From a virus, in the IMG/VR virus record IMGVR_UViG_3300032334_000320, positions 1 to 33,965 of that record: a DNA stretch of 33,965 bases; one strand, written 5' to 3'. The number at the start of each line of letters is the position of its first letter. Position 1 is the first letter of the stretch. A model generated the notes under the pieces. The model did not search any database, was not told where the DNA came from, and saw only the letters and a program-made list of their open reading frames with translations. Shown piece after piece: positions 8,701 through 16,905 of this stretch. The position numbers and the translations under genes were made by a program.

Positions 8701-11612
8701 GTTCCTGTTCCGGATGCTGCAGTTGTATTTACTATAGGAGTTAAAGTACACAGTCTATTAGTAGTGTGTGTACCATCTGACTTATAAAAGTAAGCAGATA
8801 CCTGTAGTCCATCTGCGGCTGCATAAGCTGCATTTTTTAATGCATGAATAGTAATGCTGTACTCTTCATCCTCATCTACTGCAAAACCATCCTGGTCTGC
8901 TCCGTTATCCGCGTAAGCCTTATCATGAGAGAAGGTACTTACAGTTGCAGCAGCTCCACTATAAGAGTATTTAGCTACATTAGCTGTAGGTACATCTGTT
9001 AAAGCAGTTGAAGGAAAATTACTTATAGTAGCTGCTGTAGTTTGAGCGCCAGTAGCTGTGCTAGTATAGCTGACAGAGGTAGTACTAGGTGCGGGACTTG
9101 CTAATACTGTGAAAGTACCATTATATCCTGACGGTACCGCGCCCGTAACGTAGATAGTATCCCCAGCGGAAAAGGGAGCATAAGGCTGTGTAGCAAATGT
9201 TAACGTCGCTACTGAACCGGTACCTGACATAGCAGTAGTAGTAATGCTACTAGCTATTACTGACTGGGAGGGTATAGTACCAAATGTTCTCCAATTAGTA
9301 AAATCTCCTGTAGCAAAATCAGAATTAGGGATCACATTGGATCCGGTCATTATCAGTTTGCTAGTAGTTATCGCATTTGAGGCTATTTCAGTAGCTGAAA
9401 TAGCTCCTGCTGCAATTTGTCCAGCAGTTATGCTATTAGCTACGATATCCGAACCTTCTACTGCTGCGGTATACGCGTCCGGACTCAGGGTAGTGTCCCA
9501 CCTATATAATTTTCCGGTACCCTCTAGAAGAATGGACCTGCCAACATTAGTTGTAGGTACGGTACTTCCGGGAACAATAACCACTGGCTGAATTCCGGTA
9601 GTAAACATTGACAGGGCATCAATGGCACCTGCCTGTATATCCACGTTTGCTACTTGTTCTGTTGTTGCACTTACTATGCTTGAGAATAGTCTGTAAGTAA
9701 GGCCAGTTGGTGTGCCCGCTGTAGTAGCGACAGCGGCTCCTCCAGAAGTAGTAGATAGCGTGAAGGTGGTTGAACCATTGGTTGCTATAATATAATAAGT
9801 TGTTGGATTTGTATATCCAGCTATAGAACCGGTTCCTCCAAAAGTACCACTAATTGCGACGGATGCACCAATTGCTAGAGAAGCGGTAGAGCAACTGAAT
9901 TGTCCGGCTGTTCCAGTTATGGTTACTCCAGATAGTGAACTCTCATTTCCAGATGTATCTACAGAAGTTAATTTGTAGAACCTTGTTGCCCCAGCACTTA
10001 GTCCACTTCTTGTGAAAGTACCTGCTGAAGATGCGCTTGCAGCTACAGTTCCTACAACAATATAAGTACCAGTAGAAGTGGTTGCTTCATAAATCTTAAC
10101 ATAAGCTAGATCGGATGCTGACGCATTGGTCCACGATAAGTAGACGCTCTTAAATGTAGCTGTGGCTGTGAGTCCGGTTGGTGGGGCAGGTGGAGTAGTA
10201 TCTCTAATGGTAGTTACAGATACTGGAGTGCAGAAAGCACTTCTATTATTGCTGCTATCTACTGCTTTTACCTTAACAGTATACGAGGTATTTGGCTTTA
10301 CTAACCAATCGTATGAATTAGAGGTGGTAACAAATTCAATAAATGTTCCCGAAGCTTCTTGTATAGCTACAATATAATAAGAAAAGTCTGCTTCAGCATT
10401 CGCAGTCCAGGTAGCAGCTAATTTTACCTGAATATCACCATTTGTAGTGGTAATTAAAGTACCTGTTGATGGATTAAAAGCTAGTCCAGTAGGAGTACCT
10501 GGAGCTATAGTATCTACGACTGCTCCCCTTACTTTTGAGAAAGTCTGTGTGGTCTTAATTCCAGTAAAAGTGACTCCACTACCATTGGTTCCTTCTACGG
10601 TATATTCTATTGAAGCTGTATCAGCTATCATTGACGATGCGGCAGTATATGTTGCATAGGCCCCCGCCGGTCCTGCTGAGGCTGCACCGGGAACTATAGT
10701 CCAAACATTGTATGTGAGCGTTCCCGGAGTACCTACTGTGGTAGTAATAGCTGCGCCACCAAGTGTTGCTGATAGAGTAAAGGTTGTGGTTCCATTGGTG
10801 GCTATAATATAATAAGTTTTCGGATTTGTGTGTCCACTTATTAAAGCCGTAGCCCCAGTAATAGTAATAGGAGTATTGACTGCTAAAGTAACCGATGCGG
10901 CTGAACAGCTAAACTGTCCAGCGGTACCAGTTATACTAACTCCAGATAGAGCTACTGTACTAGCTATAGCACTGGTTATTTTCCACTTGCCATTGGAAGT
11001 GCCCACACCATCATAAACTAGAGGTGTGCTGCCCTCCAGAGTAGTCAGTCTAGAGTCTCCGGAAGTAAGATAAACTTGGTTTAGTCCATCGGCATCTGTT
11101 GCTATAGAAACAGCTGGTTTGGTTAACGATACGGTTAAAGGTGAAGGGCCCACCGGCCCAGTTGCACCATCATCACCAATAAACTTACTCCAAGTATAGT
11201 GAGCTGGATTTGTGCTTTCTGTAGTGTTTGCTTTATTATAAGCAACGCCTATATACTTTCTAACTATACTACCGGAGTTATAAGCTCCGGTAGTAAAATC
11301 TACTGTCCCATCTGCACTATTAGCATAGACTATCCAGGTAAAGGTTCCCTGTGAGCCATAGTACTCCCAGAACCCATCGGCTGTGGTAGGAAGAACGGGT
11401 GGGGAGTGTATATTGCTTGGATGAGAATTGTTTGCAATACACTTCCATAATACTCCTTGATCAATAACTACGACACCTACTACGTAGTTACCAGTAGTTA
11501 CATAACTGGAAGCACTAGCTACTAACTCATTAAAAGTAGCACTACCAAAGTCTGATAGACTTGTACCTGCTGTGCCTGCTGTATTATTAAAGTCTGAATA
11601 GTATGTCTTCAT
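5760..11612 (-). CDS. Large central tail fibre with fibronectin III and repeated beta modules
   Basis: 1950 residues. In order: an N-terminal region (1-150) ending in a short collagen-like GDDGATGPVGP; a beta module at 222-303; two fibronectin III domains (about 370-470 and 474-560); a second copy of the module at 560-641; fibre-type repeats rich in ITAGQIAAGAISATEIA (about 720-755); a carbohydrate-binding-like region beginning NVIPNSDFATGDFTNW; three copies of a second module (793-863, 964-1032, 1043-1111); more TADKI-type repeats; a further module-like stretch; a second carbohydrate-binding-like region; and a beta-rich C-terminal domain. It follows the hub in the position of T5 pb4 and lambda J C-terminal parts, so it is probably a trimeric tail-tip fibre that contacts the host surface. 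ATG 11612 overlaps the hub stop as ATGA. Confidence 0.85.
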   Translation of the reverse strand: MKTYYSDFNNTAGTAGTSLSDFGSATFNELVASASSYVTTGNYVVGVVVIDQGVLWKCIANNSHPSNIHSPPVLPTTADGFWEYYGSQGTFTWIVYANSADGTVDFTTGAYNSGSIVRKYIGVAYNKANTTESTNPAHYTWSKFIGDDGATGPVGPSPLTVSLTKPAVSIATDADGLNQVYLTSGDSRLTTLEGSTPLVYDGVGTSNGKWKITSAIASTVALSGVSITGTAGQFSCSAASVTLAVNTPITITGATALISGHTNPKTYYIIATNGTTTFTLSATLGGAAITTTVGTPGTLTYNVWTIVPGAASAGPAGAYATYTAASSMIADTASIEYTVEGTNGSGVTFTGIKTTQTFSKVRGAVVDTIAPGTPTGLAFNPSTGTLITTTNGDIQVKLAATWTANAEADFSYYIVAIQEASGTFIEFVTTSNSYDWLVKPNTSYTVKVKAVDSSNNRSAFCTPVSVTTIRDTTPPAPPTGLTATATFKSVYLSWTNASASDLAYVKIYEATTSTGTYIVVGTVAASASSAGTFTRSGLSAGATRFYKLTSVDTSGNESSLSGVTITGTAGQFSCSTASLAIGASVAISGTFGGTGSIAGYTNPTTYYIIATNGSTTFTLSTTSGGAAVATTAGTPTGLTYRLFSSIVSATTEQVANVDIQAGAIDALSMFTTGIQPVVIVPGSTVPTTNVGRSILLEGTGKLYRWDTTLSPDAYTAAVEGSDIVANSITAGQIAAGAISATEIASNAITTSKLIMTGSNVIPNSDFATGDFTNWRTFGTIPSQSVIASSITTTAMSGTGSVATLTFATQPYAPFSAGDTIYVTGAVPSGYNGTFTVLASPAPSTTSVSYTSTATGAQTTAATISNFPSTALTDVPTANVAKYSYSGAAATVSTFSHDKAYADNGADQDGFAVDEDEEYSITIHALKNAAYAAADGLQVSAYFYKSDGTHTTNRLCTLTPIVNTTAASGTGTVATISFPTQSVAPYAIGDTIKVSGVTPLGYNGTYVVTAATASSVSYEDNATGAQTVAGTVTLLSRGAVVTTTGASATGGTATITFTAQTVAPYLVGDTITVSGITPLAYNGTYLVTAATTSSVSYASSATGSQSVAGTINLEAGPYRASTIAPSDLSSTLWTQYIGKFTVPAGASRCWLYIRDLNHTAGNLYWTKVRAIRRNNAQVIVDGSITSSSMNANTISGRVIRAGTLHADKIVAGSLTADKIAVPAPGNFLDPGIFVDGTGTTLGTVRDRAADPAARINTASTSILPGKILIDSGTSTNLTSWIGGPNNTEINGASIAANTITANKLTIGMRGIDTTSITFEAERNSSNVPTNVVTWTAGNTIFTTDNGVSIARQVDAGSATWSGGTVYLYWVKPPSTVTTYSIVGTTVTLNYADQGYVPFNNGELIKVYGTLTGTNPPVGSFAVTSCTSTSLTYTVPLAPSGTTGTISLNSQINYATTRATATRDNTILLATFVGLSSPTAASVTNLTTKIGKTTIDGNNITTGSVKAEVLAAESGILNKLYLGSSTTPTFTLDGNAYSGNKPLMTITDPSLNPLVRIGYLDSSNVGFELKNTSGATLLSTSTPVSSIDNGQTGINLANIVYSQFNQATLPTIPTTSSTGTFSVVLDSAPSPAAPVSGLGSIRINTGASSICYAYLAGTFGTYNIVLKPNTTYLYSAYVKAATASVAGQLRIRLDDVGTDATTSFTTSGTANTWTRVSTTFTTNSGTTSAGARVANTTSSSSLWFTGIMIEEARGASATVPSPYVAPSLNGLITSSNTSTYIASLKADVIQLDNLTLDTDGSGNLKIKALGVDTAYITDNAVSNVQSAYTSGAISCPENATTTVQTRSLSSIGKPVLVMLSLTAVTGTAPAYVAASIYRDSTLIWNSAAFYVASNGGFSLPLAYQFVDTPTGSLTNPVTYSYTLRVSVSAVPTAGSPIVSATSRTLSVVELKK
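7275..7485 (-). repeat. Fourth, divergent copy of beta module B in the fibre
   Basis: The translated stretch from TTYSIVGTTVTLNYADQGY through ELIKVYG to TGTISLN follows the same plan as the three clearer copies upstream: a Val/Thr strand, a YxPFxxG(E/D)xIxVxG strand pair, a short Gly-rich turn, TSxSLTY and a closing TGTISL. Boundaries are approximate. Similarity is at pattern level only, so the assignment is less certain than for the other copies. Confidence 0.5.
8280..8486 (-). repeat. Beta module B, copy 3 in the fibre
   Basis: Residues 1043-1111 of the fibre, closely matching copy 2: VAPYLVGDTITVSGITPL, YNGTYLVTAATTSSVSY, then ATGSQSVAGTI. It lies immediately after copy 2, separated by about ten residues. 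The protein match is strong, but many third codon positions differ. Confidence 0.85.
8517..8723 (-). repeat. Beta module B, copy 2 in the fibre
   Basis: Residues 964-1032 of the fibre: ASGTGTVATISFPTQ, VAPYAIGDTIKVSGVTPL, YNGTYVVTAATASSVSY, ATGAQTVAGTVTL. It interrupts a carbohydrate-binding-like region just after a strand ending in RLCTLTPI. Confidence 0.85.
9024..9236 (-). repeat. Beta module B, copy 1 in the fibre
   Basis: Residues 793-863: MSGTGSVATLTFATQ, YAPFSAGDTIYVTGAVPSG, YNGTFTVLA, SVSYTSTATGAQTTAATI. It is set into the region starting NVIPNSDFATGDFTNW, some 30 residues after that motif, and looks like a loop insertion. Confidence 0.85.
9690..9935 (-). repeat. Beta module A, copy 2 in the fibre
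   Basis: Residues 560-641. It shares with copy 1 LSGV(S/T)ITGTAGQFSCS, TNPxTYYIIATNG, TTFTLS, GGAA and TLTY/GLTY. It begins exactly where a fibronectin III domain (DTSGNESS) should end, and the fibronectin context resumes with VSATTEQV after it. The 18-base DNA string for TYYIIA is shared with copy 1. Confidence 0.88.
10704..10949 (-). repeat. Beta module A, copy 1 in the fibre
   Basis: Residues 222-303, homologous over 82 residues to the copy at 560-641. It starts LSGVSITGTAGQFSCSAAS and contains HTNPKTYYIIATNGTTTF. It lies N-terminal to the first fibronectin III domain. Confidence 0.88.
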
Positions 11613-14600
11613 TGAACTACCTTATATCTTATCCAATAGTACCTAATTGTACCACCTCCTGTGCTCGTATTAGGAGCGAATCTATCTATGTATTTTTGAG
11701 TTCCAGAAACTGCTAATACAGTGTCTACTAACGAGGCTGAGGCCAGACTATTAGTATCTGATCTCCATATTTCTACGTAAGTATTTGATATACTAGTGTC
11801 TGTTGGATTGACCCAGCTAAGTTCTATTTGGTTGTACTTATTAGACGTAGTATTTAATGTACCGGAAGGCACACCAGGTTTTTTACCTGGCATAAATCCA
11901 ATTGCCGTACCAGAATTAGTGGTAGCCGCTGTCGTAGATCCAGCAGCCTTTCTTATATTAGATAATGAGTAGAAACTATCATCGTATTCTTTTGCAACAA
12001 TATCTACTAGGCCGTCCGGTTGATAATTTACTGATTCTATTCTGAACTTCTTTCCGGGGCTTGTCCAGTTATATCTTGGATAAACTACCTGTATAACAGT
12101 GCCAGCAAGAAATAGGATACCGTGATACCTAACCGTCATACTAATAGATAGTCCAAATCTGGACTTATTAAGAAAACTATCTGCCAGTAGTCTAGTATTA
12201 TAGTAATTGGTTATTCCTGGGATTGATAGATTTCCCTTCTTTGGTACATTTCTATCTGCTTTTAAATAGTCGGAATTAAAGAAACTTACATTTCTAGCCT
12301 CAAACTTATTAGCCGGATCAGCAAATGCTGCTGTTAATGAGTTAAACGCAGATCGTGTACCTTCATCACTAAGTTGAATTTTGCCTATGATATCATCCGT
12401 AGTAATAGTTCTAATATCAGTAGTATCTATAGTTCCTGCCGCTTCTTCTACATCTAGATAGTACTTACCTGATGTATATCTAAGTATACCATTGAAGTGC
12501 TCTAGTAATGCATTGATGTTATCAAATAGAGGAACAGAAGTATCAATACCTATATTGCATTGGTTTCTTGTAACATATCTTTGTGCGTGCTCGTCCCAGC
12601 CACATAATCTCCAATAGTTAATGTCATCGGAATCATATAGTGAATAACCAGAATTTTTATTTCCATTTAGCCAAGTCTGAATTGGGTTGCCGGTAGCAGG
12701 AACGGTTGGTAAAGTAATAGTGCTGCTTCCAGAACCGCTTACCTTTGATACAGCAAAGCTTGTTGTCAGTGTTGTGCCCTGAGTACTAGAGCTAGTTGGC
12801 TCTGTAGCTATTACTCCCGCTGTAGTTATAGTGAAGAATTCGTAGGATGAGTTATATATAATCTCGCCCACCTTCCAAGACTTCCAAGAGTTCCACTTAT
12901 TTGTTAATTTACCTATAACATCTGTGAAGGTAGTTAAGTACTTTGTAGTTCCCTCTACAGTAACTGAGTATGTATCTACTGAAGCTATGCCTTGCCAAAT
13001 TAAGTTGCCTCCTACTACATAGTTGTATTTGTCTCCAATAAGTGCTGCAGGATTCCCAGTTGAAAGTATAGTAATATCTGATCTAGTATCACATTTTCTT
13101 CCGGCCTCTGTCCACGATGTGAGATCTATATCCTTATATGGATCTAATCCTCTACCATATGTTTTGGAAGTTACATAATCAAGTAGCTGTATAGCTGGAT
13201 TTATGCTTACTCTACCGTCAGCATACTTAGGATAAATTCTAACGGAGTCACCACTGGTACCAGTACCTACTGGAATGAAATCCCAGATAGTATCTATGGT
13301 TGCAATTTTATTAGTACCATCATAGCCAATAATCTCAGCCACCTGTACTATGCTTTTACCAGTTGTAGTATATCTCGTTACTTCTATGAGATAACCCTTA
13401 TAATAATCGGCTACTGAAGAAGCTGTAGAGGCTAATTTGATGGTATTCTTTGAAGCTAGTATGGCTCCGGTTGGTAGACCGGCCGCCTCGCTACTATAAT
13501 CTGTGTATTTATAGTAAGTAGTTAAGCTACTAGAGCTGACGGCGCTTCCAACAAATATAGCGTATGGAAATAGTGTTCCGCCACTTATTGGAGTATAGTC
13601 ACTATTTAAAACCTGAAACTTAGCGGTAGCATTGACTGGATCACCTTCAATTGGCATATTAGCATTTGTAGTATAGTTAATAGCTAGGCTTGTTCCTGCT
13701 GTAGTAAATCCTGTTGTTGAATAGGGAGTTGATATAGGAGAAGATATCGCTGCTCCTACAAATCGTCTGTTTACTGTATCTGAATACTCTGCACCATAGA
13801 TATTATAGTTATGAGTAACCATTGTCCACTTATTACCAACGCTATCCTTCATATAGAACTTTGTTATAGAAGGCTTACCGTTAACATACGCTAGTATGGT
13901 TTCCATAGCCGTGCCGTTGTCAAAGCGAAATCTAGTATTAATATCACCATCTGGGCTCATGAATGTCCACTTGTCAACAATCTGAAGTCCAGTTGCTAAA
14001 GGTACTTCAGCCAGAGATGCGTTAATATAGTAAAGTCCTATGCCAGTTTCACCAAGTGGGAAATTATCTGATAATTCTGAGACTACAGTTCCAGATGTAG
14101 CACTACCAGTTGCTGTAGTAGGAACTACTACTGTAGTTGATGTAACGCTTGAGATGGTTTTGCTGGTGAAGTTAAGAGCAGAATTCGAGGCATTAATAAG
14201 TGATATAGTTTGACCAGCTATTAATCCATGTCCAGTAGGTACAGTTATGGTCATATTACCAGCACTAATGCTAATAGTAGTGGCTGCTATGATTCCTGCC
14301 TTCTCGTCATGTAAGTAGCTATAGTCGTAGTTATAGCAGTCTATTACCTTACCTCTTACTACAAATTTAATCTCTGGAATAGTGGTATCGCCTTCTGCGA
14401 TTTTATACTTTCCAACTATGTAAGCGGTATCTAGTAATTTATGGTTTGGTCCCCAATACTCTGAAGTATCAGTTCCGGTCCAGTAATTATTTTGTACTCT
14501 AAAGTTTTTGGCGTAAGCAATATCACATAAAGCAGCAGAGGCGCTCTGTCCTGGCTTCCCTGTAAAAACATCTAGAGTAAAATTAATTGGTGTTGTGAGA

Positions 14601-16153
14601 GAGATAGATTCTCCATCAATGATACCATAATCATTATACGTTGATAAATTTGATACTGCTGAATACTGTCTTGCATACCACTCAGCTATATAATTGAAAT
14701 TCCCTCTATAAAGAGAATTTCCTTCTCCAGTAACATCATAGAAAAATCTAGGAAGGGCTGCTATAGATGATTGACCATTTAGAACATCTCCTCTATCAGA
14801 TCTTCCTACACAAGTTAGTTGTACAGACGAATTTTGATCTGTGGTTCTAGTCACTCCTGCAGTGGTGATGCCGCTCGCAGATCTAACATCAAAATCTGCC
14901 TTATCGTTACAGATCATGCTTAGGCCATCGACGTATATATCGTAGATACCTCCGATTTCTCCCTCACTTAGGGCGACTGCGGCGTATACTGTTGAGCTAT
15001 CATTATTTAATGTATCTGCAAAAATTGGAATACCTTCTGCTATTCTTACTCCGTAAATGATTGGAATAGCTTTAGCATTTAACTGAAAGTCGAGAACAGT
15101 ATTTCTATCCTCTGGCACCATCTGTTTCTTTGTCTTGACGCTGGCGCCGATACCTAGGAACCCTTTCTTTGAACTTACGTCAATCTTTTCTACCATCACA
15201 CTATACTTTGACAGTAGGTTTACTGACATTTCTGCGTGATTAAATCCTTTATCGTATGCGTATCCTGGCTTAAGAGTTGACGTAGGCTGTGGGATACCAT
15301 TTGCATCTAGTGCTCTATGTGCGGAGTCTGATGTAATTCTGCCTTTTACCTGAGCAAAGTCTCCCCAGTGACTAGAGAGTCCCCAAGTAACTTTAATTGC
15401 TGTTTCGGAGTCCTCGAAAGAGACGTTCTGAATAATTCCTTTGAAAAGCGGAAGAGGTGCTCCGACAATTACACCATTTTGAAAATAAGCTCTATAAATA
15501 TAGACCTCTCTATTAATAAAAGAAGCATATTCAGCGTCATTCTTATTTAGTAAAATACTAATTATTTCTTCGGAAGATAGTGTAAAGGGACAATCAGTGA
15601 TTGTTCCAGCAGTTAGTACACTATCAATTTTAGAAACTCTTACTACGTTATTTGCTCTAAATGACTGTATATTTACACTAATACCATTTACTGTTATTTT
15701 ATCGCCTTCTCTAAACCCTGCTGCGAGGAAGTCATCAATATTTATAGGTGCAGATAAAGCTATATCCCAAGGGCCGGTGCCACTGATGGTGACAGTAGCC
15801 TCTATATACGCGCCAATAGCATTACCATCAAGAACTATACTAGTATTTGATGTGGTGGCTTTTGTCTGCTCTTGCACTGCTCCAACACTTAGAACCTTAT
15901 TTGCAAGATAGGTTTGTGAACCATTTAAAGTACCTTGTAGGTCAGTACTTCCATCATCAAAGCTCACATTAATACTGGCATCGGTTAGATAGGTATAGCG
16001 CTGAGCAGCAGTAGATACTAGGCCGGACAGTGCATCCGGCCTAGAAGGTCTTTCAAACTTAATGAGATGAGCATATTGAAATGGCTCATTATTAACGAGC
16101 ATAGCCTTTATAGGCTGCTGTGCGGTAGTTAATGGTCTTTCAGTTGTACTCAT
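11609..16153 (-). CDS. Tail hub / tip attachment protein (T5 pb3- or lambda J-like)
   Basis: 1514 residues. The N-terminal part (about 20-290) resembles hub proteins with strands such as YLTDASINVSFDDGS and a SSHWGDFAQVKGRIT segment. Next is a J-like segment, IPIIYGVRIAEGIPIFADT, then SEGEIGGIYDIYVDG (about 365-425). A beta-rich insertion of the kind repeated in the fibre lies at about 620-690 (NMTITVPTGHGLIAGQTISL). The C-terminal 93 residues form one fibronectin III domain (IELSWVNPTDTSISNTYVEIW), linking in style to the fibre that follows. Its place between a distal-tail-like protein and the fibre matches the T5 order. It would form the tail-tip hub through which the tape measure and DNA exit. 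Overlaps are ATGA at both ends. Confidence 0.82.
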   Translation of the reverse strand: MSTTERPLTTAQQPIKAMLVNNEPFQYAHLIKFERPSRPDALSGLVSTAAQRYTYLTDASINVSFDDGSTDLQGTLNGSQTYLANKVLSVGAVQEQTKATTSNTSIVLDGNAIGAYIEATVTISGTGPWDIALSAPINIDDFLAAGFREGDKITVNGISVNIQSFRANNVVRVSKIDSVLTAGTITDCPFTLSSEEIISILLNKNDAEYASFINREVYIYRAYFQNGVIVGAPLPLFKGIIQNVSFEDSETAIKVTWGLSSHWGDFAQVKGRITSDSAHRALDANGIPQPTSTLKPGYAYDKGFNHAEMSVNLLSKYSVMVEKIDVSSKKGFLGIGASVKTKKQMVPEDRNTVLDFQLNAKAIPIIYGVRIAEGIPIFADTLNNDSSTVYAAVALSEGEIGGIYDIYVDGLSMICNDKADFDVRSASGITTAGVTRTTDQNSSVQLTCVGRSDRGDVLNGQSSIAALPRFFYDVTGEGNSLYRGNFNYIAEWYARQYSAVSNLSTYNDYGIIDGESISLTTPINFTLDVFTGKPGQSASAALCDIAYAKNFRVQNNYWTGTDTSEYWGPNHKLLDTAYIVGKYKIAEGDTTIPEIKFVVRGKVIDCYNYDYSYLHDEKAGIIAATTISISAGNMTITVPTGHGLIAGQTISLINASNSALNFTSKTISSVTSTTVVVPTTATGSATSGTVVSELSDNFPLGETGIGLYYINASLAEVPLATGLQIVDKWTFMSPDGDINTRFRFDNGTAMETILAYVNGKPSITKFYMKDSVGNKWTMVTHNYNIYGAEYSDTVNRRFVGAAISSPISTPYSTTGFTTAGTSLAINYTTNANMPIEGDPVNATAKFQVLNSDYTPISGGTLFPYAIFVGSAVSSSSLTTYYKYTDYSSEAAGLPTGAILASKNTIKLASTASSVADYYKGYLIEVTRYTTTGKSIVQVAEIIGYDGTNKIATIDTIWDFIPVGTGTSGDSVRIYPKYADGRVSINPAIQLLDYVTSKTYGRGLDPYKDIDLTSWTEAGRKCDTRSDITILSTGNPAALIGDKYNYVVGGNLIWQGIASVDTYSVTVEGTTKYLTTFTDVIGKLTNKWNSWKSWKVGEIIYNSSYEFFTITTAGVIATEPTSSSTQGTTLTTSFAVSKVSGSGSSTITLPTVPATGNPIQTWLNGNKNSGYSLYDSDDINYWRLCGWDEHAQRYVTRNQCNIGIDTSVPLFDNINALLEHFNGILRYTSGKYYLDVEEAAGTIDTTDIRTITTDDIIGKIQLSDEGTRSAFNSLTAAFADPANKFEARNVSFFNSDYLKADRNVPKKGNLSIPGITNYYNTRLLADSFLNKSRFGLSISMTVRYHGILFLAGTVIQVVYPRYNWTSPGKKFRIESVNYQPDGLVDIVAKEYDDSFYSLSNIRKAAGSTTAATTNSGTAIGFMPGKKPGVPSGTLNTTSNKYNQIELSWVNPTDTSISNTYVEIWRSDTNSLASASLVDTVLAVSGTQKYIDRFAPNTSTGGGTIRYYWIRYKVVQ
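14090..14290 (-). repeat. Beta-module-like insertion in the hub
   Basis: Residues about 620-690 of the hub: a Thr/Val strand, GHGLIAGQTISLINA, then TSKTISSVTSTTVVVPTTATGSATSGTVV. The order of strands, the AGQTI-type turn and the closing ATG...SGTV echo fibre module B. It sits between YDYSYLHDEKAG and ELSDNFPLGETG, which read as continuous hub sequence. Edges are approximate. Confidence 0.55.
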
Positions 16154-16905
16154 GGTTGTATTTCTTCCAATGATAATGAGAATTGATACAGATTATCTGT
16201 ATCTAAGTCATACTCTAGAGTATCTCCTTTTTGGATTACTCTGAACTTAGGGTTTATAAAATTAATTACTGAACCTGTAGCTACGGCTCTCGCTATAGGA
16301 GGCTGTGTCCAAATTCTTCTCTGTGTAGATGAAGGAACTGTGGTGCCCACTTGGTAAGTCGTTGCATCCTCTACTCTTAGTACCTTGTATGCTTTCTTAT
16401 GATTTGCATCGGTAGCATCAGTAATAGTAAAGAAATCTCCAGGGCTTGGCGCTCCAGAGCTTACTCCGGCCATTACAATAGTAGGTGAGCCTGCAGGTGT
16501 AGTGCCAGCAACGCCTGTGTTTGTCTGGGAGTATGCTGTTACACCACTAAGGTTTGCTAAAGTATATGATGCAAAAGCAGCATTCTTTGGTCTAGAATGT
16601 TGTGGTAAAATAACATAGAAAGGGCTTAGTCTTCCTCTACGGCTTTCTAGAAAAGAGGCTACTGGATCAAACTCATCACGAGTCATTGGATTATAGTTGA
16701 TGTCAAACGACCACTTATGAAAGCCGGGAGAGGCGGCTACGCCCCTCCCGCTTATTGTTCTAGACACCTGGGTATTATTTTCCGAGGTAAATTTAATCTT
16801 AGCAAAACCGGGTCCTGCAGATCCCGAAGCATCTGTAGCTCCGGCGTTATTTATTTTATTATTCGGATCTGGTAACAGATCAGAAAAACTTGTAAAAGTT
16901 GCCAT
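16150..16905 (-). CDS. Distal-tail-like minor tail protein
   Basis: 251 residues. The conserved-looking core is FHKWSFDINYNPMTRDEF (62-79) followed by FLESRRGRLSPFYVILPQ (85-102), typical of small minor tail proteins made of two beta-sheets. The C-terminus is beta-rich (FRVIQKGDTLEYDLDTDNLYQFSLSLEE). Residues about 138-205 look like an insertion with a PGDFFTITDATDANHKKAYKV core, similar in plan to the modules of its neighbours. By order (tape measure, this gene, hub, fibre) it fills the slot of T5 pb9, the distal tail protein that joins tube and tip; sequence alone does not prove this. ATG 16905 overlaps the tape-measure stop by one base (TAATG), and the stop overlaps the hub start as ATGA. 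Confidence 0.72.
   Translation of the reverse strand: MATFTSFSDLLPDPNNKINNAGATDASGSAGPGFAKIKFTSENNTQVSRTISGRGVAASPGFHKWSFDINYNPMTRDEFDPVASFLESRRGRLSPFYVILPQHSRPKNAAFASYTLANLSGVTAYSQTNTGVAGTTPAGSPTIVMAGVSSGAPSPGDFFTITDATDANHKKAYKVLRVEDATTYQVGTTVPSSTQRRIWTQPPIARAVATGSVINFINPKFRVIQKGDTLEYDLDTDNLYQFSLSLEEIQP
16291..16494 (-). repeat. Beta-module-like insertion in the distal-tail-like protein
   Basis: Residues about 138-205: AGSPTIVMAGVSS, PGDFFTITDATD, KKAYKVLRVEDATTYQVGTTV. The (P/G)GD-x-(F/I)-T-I and KAYKV-x-x-V strands parallel the GDTI...NGTYVVTA core of module B. Boundaries are approximate and homology is inferred from pattern only. Confidence 0.4.

Noticed and set aside
9783-9800. Plus-strand TATAAT-like sequences in the fibre repeats
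   Set aside because: They are the complement of codons for a TYYIIA strand, repeated because the module is repeated, and no gene follows on that strand.
11154-11190. Collagen-like fibre domain
   Set aside because: Only about three or four Gly-x-y triplets (GDDGATGPVGP); too short for a triple helix.
5760-11612. Variable region of a diversity-generating retroelement
   Set aside because: No reverse transcriptase or template repeat is seen, and the fibre repeats are whole modules with dispersed differences, not adenine-specific variation.
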